Assembly: GCA_031772625.1 (NCBI GenBank)
Contig: CM062814.1
Span: 820,640,757 to 820,704,756 of the forward strand
Direction of reading: 5' to 3'
Length of the DNA: 64,000 nucleotides
Source of the DNA: Pinus tabuliformis
Taxonomy: Eukaryota > Streptophyta > Pinopsida > Pinales > Pinaceae
The position numbers and the translations under genes are program-made. The notes under the pieces are model-generated. The model saw only the letters and a list, made by a program, of their open reading frames with translations. It was not told the DNA's origin and made no database searches. Below, piece after piece: positions 21,766 to 31,899 of the stretch (its first letter is position 1; every line of letters begins with the position of its first letter).

Positions 21766-23340
21766 ATGGAGTCTACCAACCAAGGAATTCCCGTTGGTGG
21801 AAATCCTAGTCCCTTCTCCTCTTGGGGAGATGTTGGTGCACCCCATATGACCACATTGTCGCTTCCAAGACTGATAATTGGCTTGCCAGTATGGATCTTC
21901 TCAACCAATGTCGTTCAGAACACCACTATTCCTGAATAATCGAATCAGCAGTTAGACCAGTCCAGAGTTACCCACCAACCTTCTACTTCCTCTAATTCTT
22001 CCTCTCCTCCTTCCTCTTCGCTTGATGGGGCTGGCAAAGCCAAAAGTCAAGTTCCTAAGGAGAAGAAGGAAAAGAAGAAGAAAGAGAAGAAGAAGAAGGA
22101 TCCAAAAGTGAATGGGAGCAAACGAGTGTTGTCTAACGAAAATCCACACACTGCACCGACCAGGCCTAAATCGCCATGTGTCATTTGCAAGGGAGACCAC
22201 TTCCACAGAGATTGTCCTTGCATCCCTCGGATACTAAGGGACTGGTCTCCCCGTTTGCACAATCCAGTGTCGTCAACCTCTGATGGCCATGTTGATAGCA
22301 CACCGTCAACTAGCGAAAGTGAAGCCCCAGGACAAAAAGGGAGAGCTAGATCTCCCTGTAAACTGTGCGAAGGCGATCACGCCATCCACCGTTGTCCCTT
22401 CTTAGACGAAGCTAAAAGAGTTTTGGATGATCGTCCGGTTTCACCGTTACGACTTACTCCTGGATATAAAAAACTCTTGTCGAGTCCTTCATTAGTTGAG
22501 AATCCAGCTGGCCCGCTCAAGTGGTCAGCTGAAGCGCCTGTCATTGAAGATGAACCAGCTGAATCCATACCCGACGAAAGTCAAAAGGTCGAGGCGGCAG
22601 TTGACCCGGTCTTGCCTTCAGAGGTTTTATCTTCAAATGACACAGTCACTGGAGAGAACAAGGATGACACCGTCCAAATTCTCTTCATCAACACAGACTC
22701 CGACGAACACGGGGGCAACCTACCCATTCCTTTACCGCAGGAAGGAAGTTCGTCAGAGCCGTACCCGGCCGTCTACTCGGTCCCACCTCCAAGCAACCTA
22801 GTTGTCTCCTTCGACTGGAATCAACTAGGCAGACCCCGTTTACCAGCAAGCATACCATTCAGAATTATCGTCCAAATATATAGAATGATCATGGCTGGTA
22901 CCATCATAGATGAGGGGGCTTCTGTGAGTATCCTTTCCTCTACTGCTTGGAAAGCGCTTGGTTTGCCATCGCTTTTGCCTGAGATGAGAAATCTGACAGG
23001 CTTTGATAAAGGAACCAGTCGGCCTTTAGGGATCCTTCCCAATGTGCCCATAACATTGAGAGGGAAGACAGTTCAAATGAACGTAATGGTAGTCCAAGGA
23101 CCCTTATATTACAATCTACTCCTTGGGTGAGACTATATTTATTGCATGGGAGCCATCGTCTCCTCACTCTTTAGAGTAATGTGTTTTCCGCACGAAGGAA
23201 GAGTGGTCAAGCTCGTGGACTAGCTTTCATTTCCCGGATCACGCATAGCAAATAGTCATATACCATCCCTAAATGGTCTCTTCACGCAAGAAATGTCTCA
23301 ATCCCCAGTCTGTCCTCCCAATGAGCGCGAGTAATTCGGA
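21766..23340 (+). pseudogene. Single ORF: zinc-knuckle-like plus retropepsin-like protein
   Basis: ATG at 21766 (MESTNQGIPVGG). A TAA at 21937 interrupts the N-terminus; the same frame then stays open to TGA 23128. Order: Ser/Pro-rich segment, Lys-rich tract (22050-22105), CVICKGDHFHRDC and CKLCEGDHAIHRC (both C-X2-C-X3-H-X4-C), acidic linker, and a retropepsin-like fold with IDEGASVSILSS, PLGILPNVPITLRGK and GPLYYNLLLG. After the TGA the family sequence goes on as DYIYCMGAIVSSLFRVM to a TAG at 23221 and beyond, so both stops look like recent single-base changes (CGA to TGA, CAG to TAG). The protease triplet reads Asp-Glu-Gly, not Asp-Ser/Thr-Gly. Role unknown; gag-like RNA binding is plausible. 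Confidence 0.7.
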
Positions 23341-25772
23341 GGGATATGACTGAAACCCAGGGGGCATGCGTCCTGGTCTGCTTCGGCAGGAAAACTTCGG
23401 GTATAGGGTAGGTTTCCGTGGGAGAATATGACTAGTCTGTACCCCATCCGTCAGTGGAAGAGGGGTTATTCTAGAATAAGATTCTCTTGTCAAAGTTATG
23501 TGTGTGGCGCTCATTGTCACTCACCTTTGTTTATCTGGGTAGACATCGCCGAGGAAGTGTTTCATTTGTAACGCGAATGAGACAATCTTTGGTAACCTGA
23601 AAGAGGTAGGCCTTTCCTAATAGAACAAATGTTTTGTCTGCAAATTGAGGGGTAACCTTGAAACCATATTTTATACCTGGGGGCATGCAAACCTTTTGGA
23701 ATGCAAGCAAGGGGCGGCTATTTATTTTTTAAATATTTAGGTCCTCCCTTTAAACCCGTAGGCTAACCCTTTAAACTCGTAGGATTAGTCGTTTCCTAAC
23801 TTGCATAAAGAAAGGATGTGGGGCAAAAATCTAAATGTTGCCGTTTTATATGAGACATTCTTATCATATGACTGGATTATCGAGCAGTTTTAGCACATAG
23901 TTCAGGCTCTTTAAAAAATAAACATAAGACCGAGCAAGTGTTTCAATCCGCGTTTAAGCTCGTTAAAAAATGAACTATCCTCCGGTAAATAACCACCGTG
24001 AATGTAGCATTATCAGCCATTAAAGCCTTGGTCGTGTTTGCACCGTCACCTCCACTTTTCCATTGGCCGATCATTCACCTCCATTTGATTGTTTACCCAT
24101 TTTGAGGAACAGCTGCGAAGAGTGATTTCACTAGCCATCCTTGTGACACTGCCGTGATTGGAAAATTCCAACCCTTACCTGGAATTAGCTGCTACCCATT
24201 TTATCACTCGTTCCTCAAAAGACGAGTCTTCTTTAAGCTCTTTTCATCTGACTCGTAAAATATGAAAAGATTGCCAAGTTTTGGCCTTCCAGCTCGTTAA
24301 AGCGACCGGAAGTGCTATCCCTCCTCTAGATTTTAATCTTTTTGGACCTGAGGGATTATTGCACAAAAAGATCGAGCACTTGTTTTGTTCGGCTCGTTAA
24401 AACTATCGAAAATTCATCCCTTCTGTATTGTTTTATACTTTTTCGGACTTAAGGGATTAGATGACGAAAAAGGAATTTCGGAGTTACCTTTACGTACCTT
24501 TTCAGACTCTCTAAAAATGAAAAGGACCGAGTTATCTTTGTCGTTAAACTCGTTAAAAAGATTAATAGCGACAAACTTGTCTTTAGACGAGAACGAGTTT
24601 CACTATCGCTAGGCTCATTAAAACATAGCGATGGGTTTGCCCGAAGGGAAAATTATAGAACAAGCATATGTTATCCTCCTCAAGCTTGACAAAAATAAAG
24701 AGTTACTAGTCAGCAATGACTGGGGAAAAATTGGGAAAAACTCAAAGAATCTTTATTGGTAGCAAGTCGCTCTTGAACATGACACTTCTACTCCGTGTCC
24801 GAGTCGGGTTGGGTTGTTTCATTCACCGGTCACATCACCATGGTCACGCCATACCATCCACATTTGGGGTTAATGCTATCAATCCATCACATCAGTGTCG
24901 CCGATATGTTCAAGAGAAGTCATCCAGAGAAGTCACCCGTGTCCCATCCACTACCATACATTATACTTCATTCCTTCATGACCGCCATCCTGAACCATAT
25001 ATCATCAGATCGTTTTCACCTCCATCAAAATCATTTGCTCCGTTCCGTGTCATTGATGTGGGATTCATCAAGGCCCTCCTTTGACGGATCGCTTCTTGTC
25101 GACATCAGCTCATTATCCAAGAAGTTGATCTAGGAACACCCCATTCAGTACTTTGAAGCTTGCATGCCTCAATGGCAAGTTTCTCACTTCCGGCGACAGG
25201 TATACATCAATGACCTTCGACCAAAAGATTTTGCGTGGTGTTCGACGCCAAGTCCTTTATTCACACCACGTGAATTGTACTGCAGTACCTTGAGGGTCAT
25301 CATCCTTATCGGTGATTCCTCTCGCACTTGTTAACAGTTTACATCATCGACTGGTAATCAAGTAATGTCTTTCCATGTTCGACTTCAAAACATTTCTCAC
25401 ATGGATCGACTTGTACTTCGAGTGAAGATCGAACGAGATTGAAGACCCCGGATCTAGTTTCATCCATCTGGGCTGCGATATATATTCAGAAAAAATAAAG
25501 ACATTGACATGTACGGCATTGCAGCACAGATAATCATCCTACCAAAAGGATGATGACTTCATCAAAATCATCAGTCTACCATCAGACGATTGTCTGTCCT
25601 ATGTACATAAAAATGAATTTATAAATCTGAGCATGGGAATGCCCACCTCAGCTAGATCATGAAAGCAGTATGAAGATAATGTATTGTATTGTATCTTATT
25701 ACAGGTCTCCTCCCAGCATTGAAAGAACTTCGGATCCTCCTAATAAAGCATTTCACCCGATAAACGGCCTCA
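23341..25772 (+). other. Long 3' non-coding region of the young element
   Basis: About 2.4 kb downstream of the ORF with no recognised RT, integrase or other gene. It has near-duplicate words CCCTTTAAACCCGTAGG and CCCTTTAAACTCGTAGG at about 23749-23786, the hairpin array at 23881-24634, and less structured sequence from 24650 on. Open stretches near 24716-25133 overlap in several frames and look non-coding. Confidence 0.55.
23881..24634 (+). ncRNA. Downstream hairpin/pseudoknot array
   Basis: Hairpins with a CTC-N-TTAAAA-type loop lie at 23900-23923, 23952-23975, 24239-24270 (nine-pair stem TCTTTTCAT/ATGAAAAGA), 24286-24312, 24388-24410, 24497-24525 (CCTTTTCA/TGAAAAGG), 24537-24575 (TTTGTCG/CGACAAA) and 24605-24632 (ATCGCTA/TAGCGAT). 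Two more, at 24336-24372 and 24438-24472, share a different 19-nt loop. Stem sequences differ while loops stay similar and are mostly 13-16 nt long. Upstream GAGY words that match the loop RCTC occur in most of them (see findings). Confidence 0.6.
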
Positions 25773-25788
25773 TACTTTAGGGGGCAAC
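25773..25788 (+). promoter_or_regulatory. Polypurine tract of the young element
   Basis: ACTTTAGGGGGCAAC lies directly before the 3' LTR start TGTTATAG at 25789. Its place and composition are those of the primer for plus-strand synthesis, and it agrees with the plus orientation set by the tRNA-Arg site. Confidence 0.85.
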
Positions 25789-26831
25789 TGTTATAGACAT
25801 TTTTGTGCCTTACAGCTCTAAGCATGAAATGTCCATAAACCAAGGGATCCTAAGTCCCTAAAAGTGTTGTTCCTACCCCTAGAGGAACAAGGTCAACCAA
25901 TTACAGCTTCTCCTAGAAGTTCTCCACCAGAAACTGCTCAGAATCAGTCAAATCAGGATCATTTCAGCTGCTCCACTAGCTAGCTGCGTTGCATAGCACC
26001 CCAGTACACTAGCTAGGTGCGTTGCAACGCACCTAAAGGCACTACCAGGGTGCGCTGAGCGGGAAATGACAAATGGCAGTGCCAGTGCGCGAGGTGGACA
26101 GATAATGGAAGCTTCCAGAATCTTCCTCAATGACACTTGCCTCACTGAGTTCGACCAAGGATGAGTAAGAGGCTCTCAGTCTCCAAGTGGAAGCAAGAAC
26201 TGACAGAGAGAGGCCACAAGTCAAATCATAAGCTGACTCATCCTCTCTGCATACATCTATATATGGATCCCTCATCCCAGAGATCCAGAGGCTGGAATTT
26301 TGTACTTTGCAGAGAATTGTTGTTGGTTTTGAGATTGAGATTAGTGCATTGGGTGATTTATGCTTTGTTGGAGGTGAAGAAGGGATTCCTTTGCTGGGAG
26401 GTTGATGCTGGATCAGGACTCACTTGGTTGTATCTCCTCCTGGATCTTCTTGTTATATCAATAAAACTATTTGAGTTTCTCCTACATGCTTGTGTATCAA
26501 TGATGCTTTGTTATATTTGCATGTTTAGCTTAAATCTGATCCTAAGCTATTTATGAATGTAAATCTATGTCTTTGTGTAGTTTTCCTCTTCTGTGATCTT
26601 GCAGGAACTTGGTGAAGCTGGGCAAGTAAGGGAGCAGGTAGCTGGAAGCTGTCAAAGAGAAGAGAGATTAGATCAAAGGACTAGCGAAAGACACAGGTTG
26701 GTTCATCCTATTCCTCTTCGTTTACAATTCATAAAGAAGAATACGAAAGTAGTTTTCCTTGTTTGTTGCTAAGGCACTATCACACCTTAGTGGGATAGGG
26801 GCGTTCTGAGTAGACACTTTTCCCAACAACA
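25789..26831 (+). repeat. 3' LTR of the young element
   Basis: Same length and ends as 18990-20032. Followed by CTACC (26832-26836), the second copy of the target duplication, after which the interrupted gypsy LTR resumes. Confidence 0.95.
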
Positions 26832-26836
26832 CTACC

Positions 26837-27174
26837 CTAGGCCTCTGTGCACTCAGCTATAGAGCCTCTACCTACGCTACAACCTGAAACTTAGACTTCT
26901 TACTTCAGAGCTATGATTCTCTCATCTTGTGTGTCTCTAAAACTACTTAGATCTTAGCTCTTTCTATGCAATCCCATGGTCTGTGGACCATGGGTAGATC
27001 TCTTATAGCTAAATTTACTTTACAAAACTAAGGGCAAACAACCCTTTATGACTTATGACACCTACGCGCTCTGCGACCACAAAATGCAGAGTCTTTACAA
27101 GTTTCTTACACAATTTGACCAAAACATGGGCTTTTAGCCCCAAAACTGTCCTTTGGGGGATCCCGTTGCCAACA
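26837..27174 (-). repeat. 3' LTR of the gypsy host, right segment
   Basis: Continues the LTR interrupted at 18989; it matches 35091-35426 and ends GTTGCCAACA. Joining the two segments without the insertions gives a length within five bases of the partner LTR. Confidence 0.9.
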
Positions 27175-27190
27175 GGCCCCCAACACAAAA
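27175..27190 (-). promoter_or_regulatory. Polypurine tract of the gypsy host
   Basis: The minus strand reads TTTGTGTTGGGGGCC directly before the LTR start TGTTGGCAACGG. This fixes the host element on the minus strand, with the left LTR as its 3' LTR. Confidence 0.75.
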
Positions 27191-27209
27191 ATCGTGACTT
27201 GCCCTTGAG

Positions 27210-30200
27210 TCACTTGGTAGGTACGAAGATCTTTGCACAAAGCCCTTCCAACTCGACCCGTATGATCGCAACCTCGGTCGTGCACTGAGCTGTCACCTTC
27301 TTTGCGTCTTCCATTGTCTGCTCGATCACTACTCCTGTGCTATCAGCCTGAAGCTTTTGTTGTGTTGCCTGCAGAGTCGCAAGCTTGTCTTCAATATTTC
27401 CTGTCACTGTGTAAGCCTCATCCAGCGAGGCCTTTATTCTCGCCTTGAGCACTGCTTCCTTGTGCAGCTCTGCATCCACCTATTCCTTAAGTTGCTTGGC
27501 CTCCTACAGCTTGGCTAGTCTCTGTGTCAGCATGACAGTTTGCATTGTGCCCTTAACCTCATCGTAGCGTTGTTGTAGCTCATATGCTTCCGTCTCTAGC
27601 CTCTATACATTGGGGTCCTCCTGCAAGATGGTCAGGACCTCAAATGATTGTTCAAACAGTTGCGTGCAGTCTGCTACTGCATTGTCCACCGCCGTTACTG
27701 TTTTTGTGACAGTGGTCGCTTGCTTTTCCTTCACTTCTGGCAGAGTTGAAGGCTGGGCCCTTAACTATAATTCTGTAATTTGTAGGTTCAACTCCAACTG
27801 AACCCGCGCCATCTCAGTCTTAGTGTCACGCACCCATGTGGCTAACTTGCAGATGCGTACCTCGACTGGCTCCTCCTCTGGAATGGCCAAGTCTGGGACC
27901 ATTCTACATGCCTCCTCAACGACCTGCATAATCCGCTTGCTTTGATTGGTCACCTCGGTCTCAGCGGAAATGGCAGCATTTCTATGTAGGGCCATCTGCT
28001 CGTTGTTGATCCGTTGTTCACTAATCACCTGGAGGGCGCGGTGCTCTCAGGTCCTCAGCTCTGCAATTATTCCATCCTGCAAGAGGTGGAGTGATTCCCA
28101 CGGGAGCGCTACCAGGTTCAACCTGACTCCCTTTAAGGCGCTGACAGTGGGCCTGTCAGCCTCATTCTCTGTGGTCAGTGCTTCATCAGGAAGCACTATC
28201 ACACTGGAGGCCTTCATGCACAACATATCGGGAGCCTTTAAAGTGCTGATAGCCAGGCTAGTAAACACCATGCCAACCTAGGACGTGCGGGTCTACAACT
28301 CCTGCAACCTTGTATGGATAGCCCCCAGGATGATCTGTTGCTGCTGCTCAAATTGTTTCAGGGCCTCCACTGTGACATCCCTCATTGTGTCACTGATATC
28401 ATGCAAGTCACCCTCTGTTAATGTGATGGGGTCCAGTGAAGTCTTGGTCGCCTTTGATTTCTTCTTGGGCCCTCCTTTCTCCAACTCCCTTAGGCACTTG
28501 ATTCGGGCAGACGTCTCCTGATGGTCCGCTTCGTGTTGCTCATCTATTTCCTCCTCGGTCTCAAGTGAAGGCGACCTCGTGCCTTTATCAGAGCCTCGCT
28601 CTATCCCACCTATCTGCTTCCTTGTCTGTTTCATGTCCTCACGCTCCGCCTGGGCTTTATTAGCAGCCTTCTTCTTCCTCATTTTGGCCAACTATGTCAT
28701 CTTAAGCTTGGCCTCCTCCTTTTTATTCTGCGTGGCGGACTTGCTTTCGCCCACCACCAAATCTGTTATAGAGCACCACTCTGTCGACCATTAATCAAGC
28801 ATTGCATCAATGGCATCATCCATTACCAGATACAGCAAGTCGTACCATTTCTGCGCAAGGTCCTTCCGCGCCCTGATGGATACTTGATGGAAGTTAGCTT
28901 TGAATTCGGTGTAGCCCTGCAAGTTGGTGTACACCGTAGGTGACAATCGAAATTTGCGATTGATGGACATCCGGATGTTCATCTCCATTAAGATCCAAAA
29001 TATCTTGTTGCCCCTGACTCGTTGTGTGTCCTTGGTTGCCCATAGTGAATCGTACTTCGTTGCTTTAGGGAGGTATGGCATGACCGAGGGGAACCAGATG
29101 TCCTCTGGAAGCTCCCACACTACCAGCATAATTGATAGCAAGAGCCACGCGTAGTGGAACGCCTTTCTGAGCTCTTATGCTTCACGGAAATTCGCCAGGA
29201 ACTCTTCCCGAAGGTAGTCTAACCAGTTGAACTGGACTCCTTCAGCGCACTGTGCTGTGAGCGCGACAATAGACGCTGGCACCTCATCGGCATGACACTT
29301 CCTCATCACTTTCCCTGCTAAGATCTGTGTGGCTAACTTCACAGTGGGGTCGCAGATATTGGATATAGCATATCCGCGTGACTTCTTTACCAGTTTAATT
29401 TTTTCTTTCATTGATTCTGCGAGAGCCTACTTGCCACCTTTTCCACCAAAGATAATGCTTGGATTCTCTCTTGTATATGACAGTCGCATTATTTGGTGAA
29501 TCAACCTATCCATGATGGGTATCAGCTCCTCCAACCACAAACACCCATCATGCACCAAGCACAGCCACTGCTTGATGACCAAAACTGTTACCGAGGTGCA
29601 CTTGGAGTACGACACCTAGAGCAGGTTGAGAAACCCTGCATTTTCTACTCCCTTAAGCCACCTCCGCAGCTCCAATGTGGTCATTCATGTAGTTGAATCA
29701 ATGATGCGGTGCATCAACTACTCAGTCGCCATGTGTGGGAACTTCTCATGGTCCGCCAAGTCCCAATCTTCCAGTTTCGACAGCGGTACTCGTTCCAAGT
29801 GCGGACCATCGAAAACAATTTTTTCCGGCAGTAGAGGGGTTTTCAGGGGAGTCTTGCTCTCATTGATGTCCTTTGGTATCTTGGTCTTATTCTTGCGTGT
29901 AGGGACATACTCTAGCAACTGAGTAATAGGGTCCATACCCTGGGTTTCAACCTCCTCTACTTCGACTCCCACATCCTCATCATCCATCCAGATGTCTTCA
30001 ATGTCTTCTTCCTCTGGCTCCAAATTTATAGCTTTTCCCTTCTCCTATGCAGTAGGCTTCGGTGATTTTCTTCTTGGCAATGTGCGCACCAGTATAGCAG
30101 GCTGCTTGCCCTTCTTATCTTTCACAGTTTCCTTGGTTGGATTCAGCTTTGGTCTCGGCGTCCTTGACGATTTAGGGACTTCAGCAAGCACCTTGACGAC

Positions 30201-30292
30201 CTCTAGAGCAGCTACTTCTACCTCTATTTCAATTCCTGTGCAGGCTCCTCCACTAACTCTTTGGTATTTATAATTTCTATGGGCGCCAACAT
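27210..30292 (-). pseudogene. Extra coiled-coil ORF after integrase (gypsy host)
   Basis: A single decayed protein of about 1,000 residues. From about 30270 to TGA 27210 nearly everything reads in one frame, broken by at least seven TAG, some TAA and one internal TGA codon. An ATG at 30292 (MLAPIEIINTKE) lies in a neighbouring frame, so a frameshift follows the start. Order: a basic, Pro/Lys-rich N-terminus (about 30270-30060); an acidic segment EPEEEDIEDIWMDDEDVGVE; a globular middle (29700-28790, with QFNWLDYLREEF); a Lys/Glu-rich linker; and a long coiled-coil C-terminus (28030-27210) ending 35 bases before the LTR. Unknown function. It resembles the ORF at 4467-7816 in layout, but I see no clear sequence match. 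Confidence 0.65.
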
Positions 30293-31211
30293 GATTTTCT
30301 TTATGAACTCTTGTGTCTCCTTTGATAATGTCTCAAATACTTTACTAGCTATCAGAAGCTCGTAGTGTTCACGATTCACGTGCGCCTAAGAGCTCAACAA
30401 CTCAATTCTCAAAATGGCAAGTGTTTTTCACTGGACAGCCACTTGTAATTTATAGGGCACTTTGAATTCAAATCTGACCATTCCCCCCAAATTTGGTTCA
30501 TTAATGTTGGATTGGCGGCAGATTTTCAAGGATCTAAACCATAAATTTCATCTTAAATGTCGGCTTCCCACTCCATTTGGCTACATTTCAACCGTCAAAT
30601 CATGAACAATGACTTTAATATTCACTTTCCAGTCGACTTGCGCGATTTCTCCCTGGGTAACACAACTCCCATCACGCTGTCGTGGACCTTGTGACACTTC
30701 CTTGCTTCGCACCATCCTCCAATCACGCAGCTCCCCAACCTAGGTAGTGTAGTTTATAGTCTCGCGCCTCCTTTCAGCTGCCTCAAGTGCTAAGACTATG
30801 CTACCTTCATCTAATCACATGGCTGGACCACTGGTGTATGGCTTCAATCGACTGCCATTCACCTTTCCTGGGAAAGGATCTCCATTCAAGTTGACTAGTT
30901 GTACCGCTCTTCCATCAATAATTTCCTTAATGACATAGGGCCTTAACCAGTGCATTCTGAATTTCCCTGGAAATTTATCGAACTTACTATCATTTAACAA
31001 AACCAAGTCATTTACCTTAAAGGTGTGCAGCTTAATATGTCGATCATGACATGCCTTTTCGCACTGATTTTGGACCTATTAGTGAAATCCAGCTACAAAT
31101 CTCTCTTCCTCAAGCTCATCTAGCTAAGCGAGCCTTTCCTCCAAGGCTCCTCGATCCATCATACCTGTGAGCACCGCTATGCGTAAAGTAGGCACAATAT
31201 ATTCCATAGGC
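30257..31211 (-). repeat. Inverted repeat arm 1 (original orientation)
   Basis: Covers the integrase C-terminus, the promoter-like region and the start of the extra ORF. Its reverse complement matches 33293-34248 over about 955 bp. In a 150-base sample around the integrase end I count about 10 differences. Confidence 0.85.
30293..30814 (-). promoter_or_regulatory. Promoter-like region between integrase and the extra ORF
   Basis: About 520 bases without coding sequence. On the minus strand, CCCTATAAATTACAAG (about 30443-30457) is a good TATA box about 155 bases upstream of the ATG at 30292. The copy of this region in the inverted arm (about 34047-34062) keeps the same TATA sequence. This suggests internal transcription of the extra ORF. 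Confidence 0.45.
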
Positions 31212-31890
31212 ATTATCGCTTCAACACCATAGACAAGCCTAAAGGGGGTTTGTCTCGTCAACTTCTTGCATGTCGTTTGTTAAGCCCATGGCACTGCAGG
31301 AATGCATAGGTCCCAATCACTTCGTTGAGCATTGCAAACCTTGGTCAGCATGGTTCCCAGCACTTTATTGAATGCTTCCACTATCTCGTTAGCCTACGAG
31401 TGATAAGGTGTGCTCTTCTGGTTATATACCTGAAATTCCTCCATTAGCACACTGATCATCTCATTCAGAAAGTGCGTACTGCGATCACTCATCAAGATAT
31501 TTGGATAGCCAAATCACGTCAATACATGCTCAAAGAGGAGATTTTCAGTGGTCATGCCTATGCAATCCTTCACATGTTGTGCCTCTGCCCAACGAGTCAA
31601 ATACTTCGTCGCGGTGATAATGTACCTTGCTCCCGTCTTTCCTTGGGGCTGAATGGGTACCACAAAATCTATCACCCATTTCTCAAAGGGTTGCAACGTC
31701 ATCTATGGATTCAAAGGCATCTCATCCCTCCACGATGGCCTACTAGTCCTTTGACGCACATCACATGCCTTGTAATACGGCTTTGAGTTCTAATTAATGG
31801 TTGGCCACCACAACCCTGCGTGTAGAATATTCTACGCAGTCGCTCTTCCTACATAATGTCCTCACCCGGTGTCTCCATGAGTGTTCGTGA
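30815..31890 (-). pseudogene. Gypsy integrase
   Basis: Integrase inserts the DNA copy into the genome. Visible in order on the minus strand: zinc-binding N-terminus (GHYVGRATA and LHAGLWWPT near 31820, then KACDVRQRT, where the second Cys of the pair is Arg), the core with WVIDFVVPI (first Asp, 31670), LMSDRSTHFLN (second Asp, about 31490) and [12 protein letters not shown] (Glu, about 31390), and the C-terminus FDKFPGKFRMHWLRPYVIKE ... VNGSRLKPY ending with TGA at about 30815. All three catalytic residues are present, but stops occur near 31700, 31510, 31400 and 31130. A second copy of the C-terminal end lies inverted at 33293-33690. Confidence 0.8.
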
Positions 31891-31899
31891 GGATGCTGC

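Larger units (their letters stand above)
18990..26831 (+). mobile_element. Young non-autonomous LTR retrotransposon, complete
   Basis: Two 1,043-bp LTRs (18990-20032; 25789-26831), a perfect 5-bp target duplication CTACC (18985-18989 and 26832-26836), a perfect tRNA-Arg primer site at 20036 and a polypurine tract before the 3' LTR. The only coding unit is one ORF (21766-about 23340) with two zinc-knuckle-like motifs and a retropepsin-like domain. No RT, RNase H or integrase is present, so mobilisation must use enzymes from another element. By eye the LTRs differ at about 13 positions (1.2%), so insertion is recent compared with its host. Confidence 0.95.

Noticed and set aside
22047-22568. 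Minus-strand ORFs opposite the retropepsin-like gene
   Set aside because: They are shadows of the plus-strand ORF, whose zinc knuckles and protease fold are recognisable.
24716-25133. Overlapping His-rich ORFs in the 3' region of the young element
   Set aside because: Two frames of the same low-complexity sequence; no domain and no conservation evidence available.
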